A DNA stretch of 64,000 nucleotides from Apostichopus japonicus. Taxonomy: Eukaryota; Echinodermata; Holothuroidea; Aspidochirotida; Stichopodidae. Each line of letters opens with the position of its first letter. Positions within the stretch are counted from its first letter, which is position 1. The position numbers and the translations under genes are program-made. Where the stretch lies: the NCBI RefSeq assembly GCF_037975245.1, contig NC_092579.1, positions 12,262,678 to 12,326,677 on the forward strand, read 5' to 3'. Below are positions 10,694 through 20,980 of the stretch, piece after piece. The notes beneath the pieces were generated by a model. The model did not search any database. It was not told the DNA's origin and was given only the letters and a program-made list of their open reading frames with translations.

Positions 10694-13600
10694 TTTTGAG
10701 CTGTTCAAAGTGTATGGGTGTTAGCCACTGAAAATAAATGTTTGTTCTTGATCAGAGCTCTCTGGGTTTGGTGGGAAGACCAAACACAGAGCAGATACAT
10801 CAAACCTGGAAAACTCAACCGGATTGGATCAAAAGAAATTATAATTATGAATAACAACCAATATTCAGCTGATCTGGGCCCAGTCAAAGAATTAAGTAAA
10901 ATAACTTACAGTCGTGAGGTCACACCCAAATGTTAAAGTAAATACACTTAATTTAAAAGTCTGTTCTGGTGAGTTGGCATGCTGGTGACATCAAGTATTC
11001 TATGACATCATATCTTCCACAACATCAGATATTCCACAACATCAGAAATAGTTAAACACAATAAATGGTATTATGAATGTCCGATCCCAGCAAAGTATTA
11101 TCCTTCAATTTATAAGCAATGGTGTCGCAGGGTATCCTTCAGTAAAATAATGTCAATATCCTCTGTAGTAAAATAATGTCCGTTATAAGAAATGGTGTCC
11201 TGGAATATACTTTATTGTAAAATAATATCCTTTATAATAAAATAGTGTCCCAGACTGTCAGTTGAATATCACAACTTCCATAAAATGATAAGGACTACAG
11301 TAACTTGAACTATGTAAATTAAGGTTTAAAACAAACTATCCAGCCATTAAAACATCTTTCTCTTCTTTTGCAACTGCCTTGCTCAGATACTTATAGCCAA
11401 CTGCCTAACTCCTTATACCCCTCACAAAACTCCCTTTGTTACTAAAATATACACACACAGACCCCATTTCCTGTGAGAGCTAATTTCCAGGAAGAACAAG
11501 ATAGTTGCCTAGCAACCTAGAAGAGGTAGTAGAAGTGTAGAGGTTTTAATCCACAAGACAACATACAAATATACTGTACAAATGTATAGCCCCTCTGTTC
11601 ACTGCACAATGTACCTAATAAACAAGTAAAACTATGGTACAAAACAAAACTTAATGTAAGAGCTGACCATCTTACAAAAGGAAATAAGTATTCGAATAGG
11701 CATTCAATGAAATAAGTGTTCGAATACTTATTGGAATAGCTATATTTAGCATTCTCTAAGCATTCGAAGGAAAGAAGTATTCAAATACCTATTGGAATAG
11801 TTATTTTAAGTATTCGATTAGTTATTCTAAAGTCTGAATGCTTAAATTTTTGAAATACCAACTATATAGCTATTTGAATACTTAGCGAATACTTAGCGAA
11901 TACTTAATAGTTATTCGTGTTGGGTAAGGGAAGTACTCCAATTCCTGCCCATCAACACCCCCCACTTCCCTCACCACTTGAAATCCTAACCCACTAGTAA
12001 AGTGTGTTGCTGAACCTTCAAGACATAGAAATAGAAAACTCAATTATGACTTTCATGAACGATCTCTAAGGGAAATTTTTCCCACAGTTTCAACTGGTAG
12101 CTTTTCTAAGAATTTACATTAGCCAAAAGACCCTGGTTTCCAAGGTCAATAATGAAACACATCTCCCAGGTGGGTAACCTTGCCCTTGGGGTCAGACATC
12201 AAAAAGAATATTATGGGAACTTTATCGCTGAATGTCAACATTATTAGTGCACATACATATTAGAAAGTAAACATCCCCTACTATGCCTTAATCCAAATCC
12301 ATAAATCCGATTTGGAGTCGGCAAGTCGCATCAAGACTAGCAATTATTCCAGTCAAACATACTTTTTCAACCGCTGTTATTTTCTTTTCATTTCATGGAG
12401 CAGGCTTTGCTATTGCGGGTGGCTTTCTGCTGTTACTCAGAGCCTAGTTTGACTCAGGAAATAGCAAACAAAAGTTTGTACAGAAGCGGAATCTTCGGGG
12501 GTGGAGAGAGTTGAGGAGAGTGTAATGACTACATATTGATACAGAAGTAGACTATGCTAATGGCAAAATCAAGTTCTGTGTAGGCTAGGAGATACAATCA
12601 TTCCCAAGACAATAAAAATTCCAAATTGATTATATTGTTTGGAAACAGTTTGAAAATTTCAGATAACTTTTCTCAGAGGAGAGGGTCATAACAAAGATTA
12701 ACTCAATCCATACCATTTACTTTGTGTTTCGAGTTGACTAATCTTGTCCATTTTCAACCCTAACTCTAAATATATAACTCTATAAACACTACCTGGCAAT
12801 TGATTGGACATTGTTTATATGTAAAGGATTGGGTGGTTACAGAAGTCTGGTTGCGACATCCAAGGGGGGGTGGGTGGGTGGGGGGGGAGATATAGTATGG
12901 CAAGGGAAGGCAGAACTCAGTTTTTCTCTTTAAGCGCTGGTATTTTGTTCCCCACTAGCAAGCTCTACATCAAAAAATAGGAGGAAAAGGAAAACAAATG
13001 TGTAATAAACAATGCTTGATAAAATCATAAACTAGCTTTTAAATGTTGGAACACTCCTTTAATGCTCAGAAAATATTAAAGAGTGAATGGCTCCTTTAAT
13101 ATTAAGGAGTAGAAGGCTCTTTTAAATGCTTATGCCATGCAACCCACAATGCATCTCATGTCAAAAATTAACCTTCTATTCTAAAAATCATGGCTATAAC
13201 CGACATATGATAAAAAAAAATAAGATATAAAATCTTAAATTTGTCCAAAATCCATAACCATCTAAAAAAGTATTTGCTTTGTCAATAGATGATAGCTGAA
13301 GGGAATCAATACAGCTTATTTATTACAACTCTAAGTGTACATATGACCAACTAATCCCAATGCCATGGAATACTATTATGTACCAATGCCAACAACAATA
13401 TGTACACAACAGTTACCTTTATCGAACACATGGACACGGCCATCTTATACTACAAAAACTTGTGATAAAACTGAGGGTGTTACTGGCAAATACCGCAGAA
13501 TATGTACAACCTATCTAGCCTTATGCTGTCTACCAACAGAAATCACCTACAATATAAAAATGAACTGCAAGCAAATATGAATACTTGTAGCGTATTCGTT

Positions 13601-13706
13601 CACATACTGAAATAATTATTCCATCTAGTACAGTAGTAGCAGGCATATCACATAATATAACACATGCTTGGACCTAAGATGTTTAAAAAGTAAGGAACGA
13701 ACTTAC
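10694..13706. other. Intron-like stretch with minor repeats
   Basis: No gene is confidently called. An open frame at 10718-10936 (plus) has coding-like composition after a possible acceptor near 10753 but no recognised domain. From about 11075 to 11260 there are degenerate tandem copies of a TTATAAGAAATGGTGTCC / GTAAAATAATGTCC motif. A fragment related to the palindrome is listed separately at 11683-11932. A G-rich tract lies near 12859-12888. The stretch sits between minus-strand exons at 6459-6623 and 13707-13787. Confidence 0.4.
11683..11932. repeat. Solo fragment related to the palindrome arms
   Basis: This segment repeats the AAGTATTCGAATA / GAATACTTAGCGAATAC style of the palindrome arms. 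It ends with TTATTCGTGTTGGGTAAGGG, nearly identical to the arm terminus TATTCGTGTTAGGTAAGGG at 9865-9883. The shared abrupt end suggests that GGTAAGGG (CCCTTACC on the other strand) is a true element terminus. It is non-coding. Confidence 0.6.
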
Positions 13707-13787
13707 CTGATTGTACCTGGTCTCCATAGCTGCCCTCAGCATACACTGCAAACGTACATTTTCTGCAACACCTAACTTCACGTCAAA
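13707..13787 (-). CDS. Putative internal exon, unrecognised host gene
   Basis: An 81-bp minus-strand segment between an acceptor (CCTTTTTTGTAG) and a consensus donor (AATCAG then GTAAGT). It encodes 27 residues, FDVKLGVAENVRLQCMLRAA and so on, with both ends in phase 0. That is compatible with direct joining to the phase-0 exon at 6459-6623. Short length and lack of motifs prevent assignment. The splice signals are strong. The intron downstream would contain the palindrome and the MITE-like element. Confidence 0.55.
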
Positions 13788-14018
13788 CTACAAAAAAGGC
13801 ATCATATCAGTCAAAATCTTAGAAAAGTTACAAATGAAACATGTTATTACCTCATACAGCTTTTGATGATAAACTGACGCAGGGAAAGTTAATTAAAAAT
13901 ACCTGATATTTTTGGATATATACATAAATCTTTGATTTCGTGTATAAACCACGTTGTCAATGGTCCTGACCACAAACTTTTTCAGGTTCCTTACCCGCAA
14001 CTTCCTGGAGTTTTGAAG

Positions 14019-14290
14019 GCTGAAATTGCAAATAAACTAGTGCATATCCCTACACCAGTTTGAAGGGTCCCATTGCAAATAAATAAATGCATACCCCTAC
14101 ACTAGTTTGGAGGGCTGAAATTGCAAATAAACTAGTGCATATCCCTACACTAGTTTGGAGGGCTGAAATTGCAAATAAACTATTGCATATCCCTACACTA
14201 GTTTGGAGGGCTGAAATTGCAATAACTAGTGCATATCCCTACACTAGTTTGGAGGGCTGAAATTGCAATTAACTAGTGCATATCTCTACA
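14019..14290 (+). repeat. About 49-bp minisatellite, six copies
   Basis: Six imperfect tandem copies of a unit of about 49 bp. Each contains GGCTGAAATTGCAAATAAAC followed by TAGTGCATATCCCTACACTA and GTTTGGAG. The first two copies are most diverged. Copies differ by point changes and small deletions (AAATAAAC versus AATAAC versus AATTAAC). It is not coding. It lies just upstream of the LINE ORF1 remnant. Confidence 0.85.
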
Positions 14291-14518
14291 TATAAATAGA
14301 CCTATCAAAAAGCCCAATCCTTGAGATCAATTTTAAGTTGGTCTGACTTCATGAAGTCAAAAAATTGGATAACCAACCGTTATTGGATAACCAACCGTCA
14401 ACCTGTTAACACTGTTCCTTGAGGAGCTCTTATATTTTCTACTTTCTAATGATCTCCGAGGTTAAATAGAGTGTGGTTTTCACTACATCATTGCAAATTG
14501 TATTATTTGAGACACTAA

Positions 14519-15792
14519 TTGAGACAATATTTAGCAGAAAATTTTATTTTATTCCAATTTTGGAATACTTTTTCCGCTGGAGATCTCGGCAATGACGTCT
14601 TGCAAAGTTCGTTCGCCTACAAGAATGTTAGTATGGATTCTGCGACAGTGGAGAAATTAAAGGAGTGTAGCATCAGAGTTGCCAACAGTTCATATAAAGA
14701 TACTGAGATTTTGTATGCTATCATGAATGATGTTGGTAGAGATGGAATTGCAAGTTGTGTGAAATCTTTGGGATGCTGGATTATCACATTAAAAGCAAAG
14801 GAACAAGCTGATCTTATTTTGGACAGTGGACTCCTCGTGAATGGGAACCAGTTTCTACTGGTATCAACAGAACGTTCCTAACTGTTTGTGTTTTCTGAGT
14901 ACCTTCATTCATACAGGACAAAGATCTAACAGGAAAACTTTGTGAGTGTGGGTGTAAAATAAGAGGCGAATGGAAACGAAAGACCTTCCCCAGATTCCCA
15001 AATATCCAGAACGGAATATGATTGGTACAGTTAGAACTACCTGAAGAACACAAGAGCTTGCCTTACGCAATTAGAATGAACAGGATTAATATGAACTTAA
15101 AGCACAATGGTCAAACTAAAGTATGCAATCTGTGTTTGGAAAGCGATCACATCAGGAGAAACTGTCCTAACTACAAATGTAAAGTTTGCGATGTCCAAGG
15201 GCACCGGGAAGCTAATTGCCCAAAGGTCAGATGCTTTAAATGCCAAGAACTTGGACATAAAAGCTTTAATTGTCCTGAGACATTTGAAGAGTATCGCCAT
15301 GACAACACAGACCCTGGCTCGACCCTAGATACACATGAAAACGAAACACAATATCAGTCTGAGGGATTAGTCACTGGGTCAGTTGAACAGGACGATCACG
15401 CTATTCAAGAAGCTAACTAGGTCAGGGCACAGAAATCCGAACAAAACACAGATTCAACAGCAAAGAAGAACAATAACGCGAACTCCAGACACCCGAGTAA
15501 TCCTAACCAGGAGTCAAAGAAAACCCACCAACAACAGCGAACTGAACAAAAGACGACATTGCCAACACAAAAAGTAGTAGAACAACGGAGAACACAACCG
15601 GAGACTGGATCTCAGCGGATGGAGGGGGCAAGCATACAAAGGGGAAACATCCAACCCCACAAAAGGCAAATATCCCTAGACGAAGACGGCTTTCAAACTA
15701 TCAGACTAAAGAAGAAAACATTTATTCCTAATCTCAGCAGAGCAAGAAATGTCAGAACAAAGGATTCTTCAGCAGAACCTATGCAAAGATGA
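14519..15792 (+). pseudogene. LINE ORF1 remnant with three CCHC zinc knuckles
   Basis: The central part (15022-15420) has three consecutive zinc knuckles of C-x2-C-x4-H-x4-C spacing: CNLCLESDHIRRNC, CKVCDVQGHREANC and CFKCQELGHKSFNC. Such knuckles mark nucleic-acid-binding ORF1 (or Gag-like) proteins of LINEs. An upstream frame (14519-14881) contains WIITLKAKEQADLIL and GLLVNGNQFLLV, an ORF1-style N-terminal segment. Downstream frames (15383-15577 and 15559-15792) continue in other registers with basic, glutamine-rich sequence. The protein is therefore broken by frameshifts near 14890, 15420 and 15570. It would have formed RNP particles with LINE RNA; this copy cannot. Confidence 0.7.
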
Positions 15793-15846
15793 TGGCGTTC
15801 ATGTTATACATTTATTTATTTATAGCGATGCAAGCTGCAAAATACC

Positions 15847-16734
15847 TTGAAACGGGAGGAAGCTATCGCATGCAATTACTACGATATTGTTTCATACAAC
15901 AAGATGTCTAGCGAACACATATTGTCTTTATTCCACCATAATAGTCGAAGCCTTAACAAAAACTTAGACGACATAACTACATTTACGTCTCTATTGAAGG
16001 AGGATTTCTCTGTCATTGGATTTACCGAAACCTGGCTTACTGCAGATATATCCCCCCTAATCCATATCAATAACTATACGCTTGTTGAAAGGCATCGTCC
16101 CGAAAGGAGAGGTGGTGGTGTTTGTTTATTTGTTAACAACGATTTAAATTTCAAACTCAGAAACGATATAAGCATTTTCAATGATTCTGTCAATGTTCAT
16201 AGAGGTTGACATAACATCAGCAATGAAAAATTATACCATAGGCATAATTTATAGGCCTCCAAAAAGTTCACTGCATATTTTTCTGACACACGCATACAAA
16301 ATGTTAACCCAACTCTCGAATGAACGACATAGTGCATACATTATGGGTGATTATAATATTGATCTTGCTGACAATATTAAATCTGCTGACTTTTTAAACT
16401 TACTATATGCCAGTGGATTTTTTCCTACTATTACCAAACCTACCTGTGTGGGTTGCACTTCTGCAGCTCTTTTAGATAATGTTATAACCAATGATGACTG
16501 CAAACTATTAACTGGTATCTTTGTAGCCGATCTCAGTGACCATTATCCATTATTTCTCCAAACTGCCATACACAAAAGTAGGCAAAGGGGTCCTATGTAT
16601 GTGAGGAACTACTGCAAAACAAATGTACAGAATTTCTTCTCAACAATCCGAGATGCTTCTTGGGAAAATGTTTCATCCCAAACTGATGCAAACATTGCCT
16701 ATTCTATGTTTTATAACAATTTCAATGCCATATA
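15847..16734 (+). pseudogene. LINE ORF2, 5' half: APE endonuclease
   Basis: Two overlapping frames (15847-16209 and 16181-16759) together hold the apurinic-endonuclease-like domain that nicks target DNA. The first has HHNSRSLNKN, FSVIGFTETWL (catalytic E) and RRGGGVCLFV. The second has GIIYRPP, MGDYNIDL (catalytic D and N) and LSDHYPLFL (catalytic SDH). A frameshift near 16190 separates them. The frame ends where the Gypsy LTR starts at 16735 and resumes at 22320 with a segment (YNQCFP) that also follows the corresponding region in the LINE at 41.4-43.7 kb. Confidence 0.85.
16731..16734. repeat. Target-site duplication (TATA), left copy
   Basis: TATA at 16731-16734 precedes the left LTR and TATA at 22320-22323 follows the right LTR. 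This is a 4-bp duplication if the LTR is taken as TG...CA. The interrupted LINE sequence reads GCCATATATAATC once the element and one copy are removed. A 5-bp duplication (ATATA) with a non-canonical LTR end is the alternative, because the terminal A is ambiguous. Confidence 0.6.
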
Positions 16735-17072
16735 TGTGAGGATACGCGGGAATAAATAGGCAGGAGAGAGTGCTGATTTCTACCACCGCTTGTTCTGGTG
16801 GCTGAGGGGTTTATTACTTCTTCTCTCACATAGCATGGTTGAGATTATATTATATGGTTACGTAACAAAAAAGGACGGTGCAGCACCTTCAGGTAACTTT
16901 CCTCAATTACTTCTTAAAAAGCGACATCTTCAGCAATAAAACTCTACATTTCTAAAGAGCGTAATATTTGTTTCGTGTTCGTTGTAATGATAATGTGACA
17001 ATCGGTACAGCAACGAACGCCGAAAGGGACAGATGTGCAACCAACACATGGCTCCCTGTGGGATGCACTACA
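16735..17072 (-). repeat. 3' LTR of the Gypsy element
   Basis: 338 bp, beginning TGTGAGGATACGCGGG and ending GGGATGCACTACA on the plus strand, so TG...CA in either reading. In element orientation it holds an AATAAA signal (within AAGTAATAAACC) and an A/T stretch CCATATAATATAATC that could serve as a TATA box. The pol frame runs into this LTR and stops at 16952-16954. It is identical to the other LTR except for one substitution. Confidence 0.95.
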
Positions 17073-20000
17073 CTCCCCTGCTGAACTAAGTTTGTCCCCA
17101 AACTACTTAGGTTTGTATGTTGCCCCCGGTTCACTCTACAGCTACGACGCAGTCGTGGTTGCTCGTCATCGGATGAATAAAGAGAAGAATCGTCAGAACT
17201 GTCACTTAGGTATGATGTTGGAACCCTCAGTCGAGGCAAGGACATATCTCTAGCGTCGGTGTTGTTAGGAAGATTTCCATGGAGTAGTGGAACTGGTAGA
17301 CTGGGTGATGGACAAGGACGTATTTCCCTCCTGTGAACCATTTTGTTTGGACCAGAGCCATCGGCGAGCTGAATTTTGTACACAGAGTTGTCGTTTGGAC
17401 GGGATAGAACCTTATAGACATCAGCTCCCCACTCATCTGCAATCTTGTGTCTTCCCTGGGGGTGGCTTTTGGTGTATACGTTGGTACCCACTTCCAGTGG
17501 CTTGTCCTCAGCACGTTTGTCAAAGAGTCGTTTACTTGCTGCAGCCTGATGTTTGAAAGTCTCCCCTGCTTTCTTGTGGGCCATCTGGAGAGCTTCATTA
17601 TGTTTGAAAATCCAGTCATCTACTGAATCTGGGGTTTGAGAGTGGGGTTGACTCAACAAGAAATCTACAGGTAAAATAGGTTCCCTGCCATACATCAGAT
17701 AAAACGGTGAAAACCCAGTTGAGGCATGAGGGGTACAGTTGTAAGCGTACAGTACTTCTGGTAAATACTCAGACCAGCGTCTTTTCTTGGAGGGTGGAAG
17801 TGTTTTTAACAGATTATGTAGAGTTCTGTTAAACCTTTCTGCTTGGCCATTACCCTCTGGGTAATAAGGGGTAGTTCTTGTTTTGGTTATGTTATGAATC
17901 TGACATAACTGTTGAATTAATGCCGATTCAAAATTCCTTCCTTGGTCAGAGTGCAATCGACGAGGGGCCCCGAATAGTAAAAACCAATGTTGGGCGAGCT
18001 TCTTAGCGGTGGTCTGTGCAGTTTGGTCTTTTGTTGGTATTGCCTGCGTGAATTTGGAAAATATATCCGTGATGATGAGTACATTTTCCTTACCCGCTGT
18101 ATCCCGCTCCAGGAGAGTAAAATCAACTGCCACTATGTCATTTGGTTTGTTGGCCACAATACTTCTTAACGGTTCTCGGATCTTTGGTTGGTTCTTAGCA
18201 CGAACACACCGATCGCATCCTTCGCAGTATGCTATTACATCACTGGATAGCTTTGGCCAGTAACAGCGCTGTTTTACCAGCAACGTCGTCCTCTTACCAC
18301 CTTGGTGACCACACTGATCGTGACAAGCTTTCAGCACCTCTTCCCGTAAGACTTTAGGAAGCAACAGTTGGTTAGTGTTGCTTTCAGGACAAGTCCTATA
18401 CAGTAAACCATCCATCTCGTGTAACTTATCCCATTGTTTGACCAGGAGAGACAATTCCTTATTCTGTCTCCGGTCAGTCATCGAAGGTTTGGTATTTGAT
18501 AACCAACTTTCGTAGAATCGACTGATGGTGGGGTCTTTCTGCTGGAATTCTCTGAGATGTTCCCTAGAATATGAAGGAAATACTAGTGGTGACGTCACCG
18601 GGCAGTTGATTTCTTGCTTCGAACCAGAAATTGCTGCAACTGTGGCCATTTGTAGATCCTCAGGGACAATTGTGCACATGGGGGTACATTCAGTAGATGG
18701 AGCAATATCCTGGGTGTCGGACAAGGGCGGTATTCGGGAAAGGGCATCTGCTACGGTGTTAGATTTTCCAGGCTTGTAAAACGTCTTAAAGTCAAATGCA
18801 GCTAGGGCACCCACCCAGCGTTGAGAAACTGCATCCAGCTTAGCATTTCCCAGATGAGCTAGAGGATTACTATCTGTATATACAACAAACTTGTGCCCCA
18901 GCAAATACTCCTGAAATTTCTCTGTGACTGCCCACTTTAACCCAAGCAGTTCTAGCTTGAAACTGGAGTATTTATCCATGGTCTTTTCTGATCCACGGAG
19001 AGTTCTACTGGCAAAGGCAAGTACTCGCCGCTTTCCATCCTGCACTTGGTACAACACAGCTCCCAATCCGCATAGTGACGCATCTACTTCCAGTTCGAAT
19101 GGCAAGGTGTAATTTGGGTATGCCAACACAACATTCTCACATAATTTCTGCTTCAGAATTTTGAAAGCCTCTTGGTGTTCGTCGGACCACGTAAAAGGAA
19201 CAGTCTTAGTACTCTTCTGTTGATGCAGGCAGGTAGAGACCAAAGTGTGAAGTGGTTTGGCCGTTTGCGAGAAATTATACACAAACCTCCTGTAAAAAGA
19301 ACAGAATCCTAAAAAGGACCAAAGCTCTTTAACATTCCGCGGTGCAGGCCAGTCTTTAACTGCCTGGATCTTGTCTGGACTTGGCATCACCCCAGCACGG
19401 GTTACTTTGTGACCAAGATAGGTCACTTCACGCTGGAAAAATGTACATTTGGACGGCTTGATCTTCAGACCTTGTTGTTTCAATCTATCAAACACCCGCT
19501 GCAGATTGGTCAAGTGATCTTCAAAGGTCTTGGAATACACTAATATGTCATCCAGATAACATAATACAGACTGGAAAAACTGGTCATGAAGGCAAGTCTG
19601 CATGAGGCGTTGAAACGTACCTGGGGCATTTGATAATCCAAACGGCATGCGGTTGAATTCATATAAGCCGAACGGCGTAATGAAACCTGTCTTATGTCTG
19701 TCTGTCTCTGCCATGGCAACCTGATGGTACCCGGAAAGGAGGTCAATAGCAGAAAACCACTGAGACCCATGCAGTGCGTCGATTGAATCCTCTATCCTTG
19801 GGATGGGGTAGGCGTCTTTAATTGTTTTCTGATTGAGTTTCCGGTAGTCAACACACATTCGAAGGCTGCCATCTGTTTTCCGTACTAGAACAATTGGAGA
19901 GGCATAAGGGCTGGTACTTGGTCTAATTACTCCCTTGTCTAACAATTTCCGAATGTGTTCCCTTACTTCTTCCCATTGGGACGGTGGAATACGACGGAAT

Positions 20001-20956
20001 GGTTGTCTGACCGGTACTTCATCGGTGAGAGGTATCTTGTGGGAGACACCTTCTGCATTGCCCAGGTCATCATCTGATGAAGCAAATATCTCAGCATTTC
20101 TCCGTAGAAGGTCAACAGCTTTGTTTCTTTGACCTTCTGTCAGGCTATCAGGGAGAGGAACTTTCCAGCAGGGCTCTCTCTGTGCAGTATCAACTGAAAC
20201 ATGTACATGCTGCACACTCGACTTTACTTTTGTGACAGATAGTGAGTCATCATGAATAACAGATGGGACTTCCAGCTTTCCCAGAGGCGTTCGGGGCTGT
20301 AAAACAACATTCTCTTTAGTGAGATTCAGTACCTGCAGATTCAATTTCCTACCAGTCCGGTTTAACGTTGATCCAACAAATATACCCTTAGGCAATTGGG
20401 TTAGTGGCTCCACCACAACCTCCTCAGAACCATGCACAAAAGGACAGGAGACTGATATAACTTTAACAGACTCAGGTGGCACGATTACTCTAGTCCCACA
20501 GACTCTCACCAGTCCTTGAATATTTGGTTGGGGTTTGGCTTTTGGTGTATCTGTCGAGAGACCTAACTCCTGAACAAGGTAAGCTGGGTCCATATCCTTG
20601 ATGACATTTAGTCCAACCAGCATGGGCGGGTCTCTGTCCGCTGCCAAAACCAGAATTCCCCTGCCAACTATGATTTCTTTCCCAAGCTGAATGTCAGCTT
20701 CAAAATAGCCTAAGTAGGGCATTTCAACGTCATCGGCAGAGCTGATCTTGAGCCAATTGATGTGTTCTAAGGGTGTATCGCCAAACAGATCATAAAAACA
20801 CCTCTTTGATAGGATGGTAACCTCAGAACCTGTATCCAGAACTGCTTTGACCGTCTTTCCATTTACAAGAACCGTCGTGGTTTGGCATGCACTTACAATC
20901 TCCACTCCCTGTGAGCCCTGTTGCTCTTTAACTGGACCACCCAGTACCTGGCTCAC
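16952..20956 (-). CDS. pol: Pol polyprotein: protease, reverse transcriptase, RNase H, integrase
   Basis: An uninterrupted frame of 1334 codons. Protease: DTGSEV around residue 41. RT: DYRKLNQKT near 370 and the catalytic YLDD at 467-470. RNase H: acidic residues in ELEVDAS (about 625), KLELLG (about 669) and YTDSN (about 695). Integrase: an H2C2 zinc finger about 879-917, then the DDE triad in VAVDF (945), HSDQG (1004) and GQAERF (1040). The C-terminal region has no clear chromodomain. The start given is only the first codon after the last stop, a GTG. The protein is expected to be made by -1 frameshifting from gag at 20974-20980. All catalytic residues I checked are present, so pol looks functional. 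Confidence 0.95.
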   Translation of the reverse strand: MSQVLGGPVKEQQGSQGVEIVSACQTTTVLVNGKTVKAVLDTGSEVTILSKRCFYDLFGDTPLEHINWLKISSADDVEMPYLGYFEADIQLGKEIIVGRGILVLAADRDPPMLVGLNVIKDMDPAYLVQELGLSTDTPKAKPQPNIQGLVRVCGTRVIVPPESVKVISVSCPFVHGSEEVVVEPLTQLPKGIFVGSTLNRTGRKLNLQVLNLTKENVVLQPRTPLGKLEVPSVIHDDSLSVTKVKSSVQHVHVSVDTAQREPCWKVPLPDSLTEGQRNKAVDLLRRNAEIFASSDDDLGNAEGVSHKIPLTDEVPVRQPFRRIPPSQWEEVREHIRKLLDKGVIRPSTSPYASPIVLVRKTDGSLRMCVDYRKLNQKTIKDAYPIPRIEDSIDALHGSQWFSAIDLLSGYHQVAMAETDRHKTGFITPFGLYEFNRMPFGLSNAPGTFQRLMQTCLHDQFFQSVLCYLDDILVYSKTFEDHLTNLQRVFDRLKQQGLKIKPSKCTFFQREVTYLGHKVTRAGVMPSPDKIQAVKDWPAPRNVKELWSFLGFCSFYRRFVYNFSQTAKPLHTLVSTCLHQQKSTKTVPFTWSDEHQEAFKILKQKLCENVVLAYPNYTLPFELEVDASLCGLGAVLYQVQDGKRRVLAFASRTLRGSEKTMDKYSSFKLELLGLKWAVTEKFQEYLLGHKFVVYTDSNPLAHLGNAKLDAVSQRWVGALAAFDFKTFYKPGKSNTVADALSRIPPLSDTQDIAPSTECTPMCTIVPEDLQMATVAAISGSKQEINCPVTSPLVFPSYSREHLREFQQKDPTISRFYESWLSNTKPSMTDRRQNKELSLLVKQWDKLHEMDGLLYRTCPESNTNQLLLPKVLREEVLKACHDQCGHQGGKRTTLLVKQRCYWPKLSSDVIAYCEGCDRCVRAKNQPKIREPLRSIVANKPNDIVAVDFTLLERDTAGKENVLIITDIFSKFTQAIPTKDQTAQTTAKKLAQHWFLLFGAPRRLHSDQGRNFESALIQQLCQIHNITKTRTTPYYPEGNGQAERFNRTLHNLLKTLPPSKKRRWSEYLPEVLYAYNCTPHASTGFSPFYLMYGREPILPVDFLLSQPHSQTPDSVDDWIFKHNEALQMAHKKAGETFKHQAAASKRLFDKRAEDKPLEVGTNVYTKSHPQGRHKIADEWGADVYKVLSRPNDNSVYKIQLADGSGPNKMVHRREIRPCPSPSLPVPLLHGNLPNNTDARDMSLPRLRVPTSYLSDSSDDSSLYSSDDEQPRLRRSCRVNRGQHTNLSSLGTNLVQQGSVVHPTGSHVLVAHLSLSAFVAVPIVTLSLQRTRNKYYAL
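17073..17079 (-). other. Polypurine tract of the Gypsy element
   Basis: On the minus strand AGGGGAG lies directly upstream of the 3' LTR (TGTAGTG). A purine run in this position primes plus-strand DNA synthesis in LTR retrotransposons. Confidence 0.7.
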
Positions 20957-20980
20957 GGAACTGGGCGAACTTAGTTTCCC
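20911..20980 (-). promoter_or_regulatory. Predicted -1 ribosomal frameshift signal (gag to pol)
   Basis: In the frame that ends gag (PINVPSGN then TAA) the last codons form the slippery heptamer G GGA AAC (20974-20980), followed at once by the stop (20971-20973). After an 8-nt spacer comes CCCAGT (20960-20965), then GTGAGCC (20950-20956), ACTGGG (20940-20945) and GGCTCAC (20911-20917). CCCAGT pairs with ACTGGG, and GTGAGCC pairs with GGCTCAC, giving an H-type pseudoknot with stems of 6 and 7 bp. A -1 slip moves the ribosome into the pol frame. GGGAAAC is an established slippery sequence. Here the frames, spacer and interleaved stems all agree. Confidence 0.85.

Noticed and set aside
10718-10936. 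Plus-strand frame with coding-like composition just outside the palindrome
   Set aside because: A possible acceptor is present but there is no consensus donor, no recognised domain and no partner exon. Kept as a note only.
15879-16070. Minus-strand frames opposite the LINE endonuclease, and other antisense frames across LINE and Gypsy coding regions
   Set aside because: Shadows of the real coding frames, with no domains of their own.
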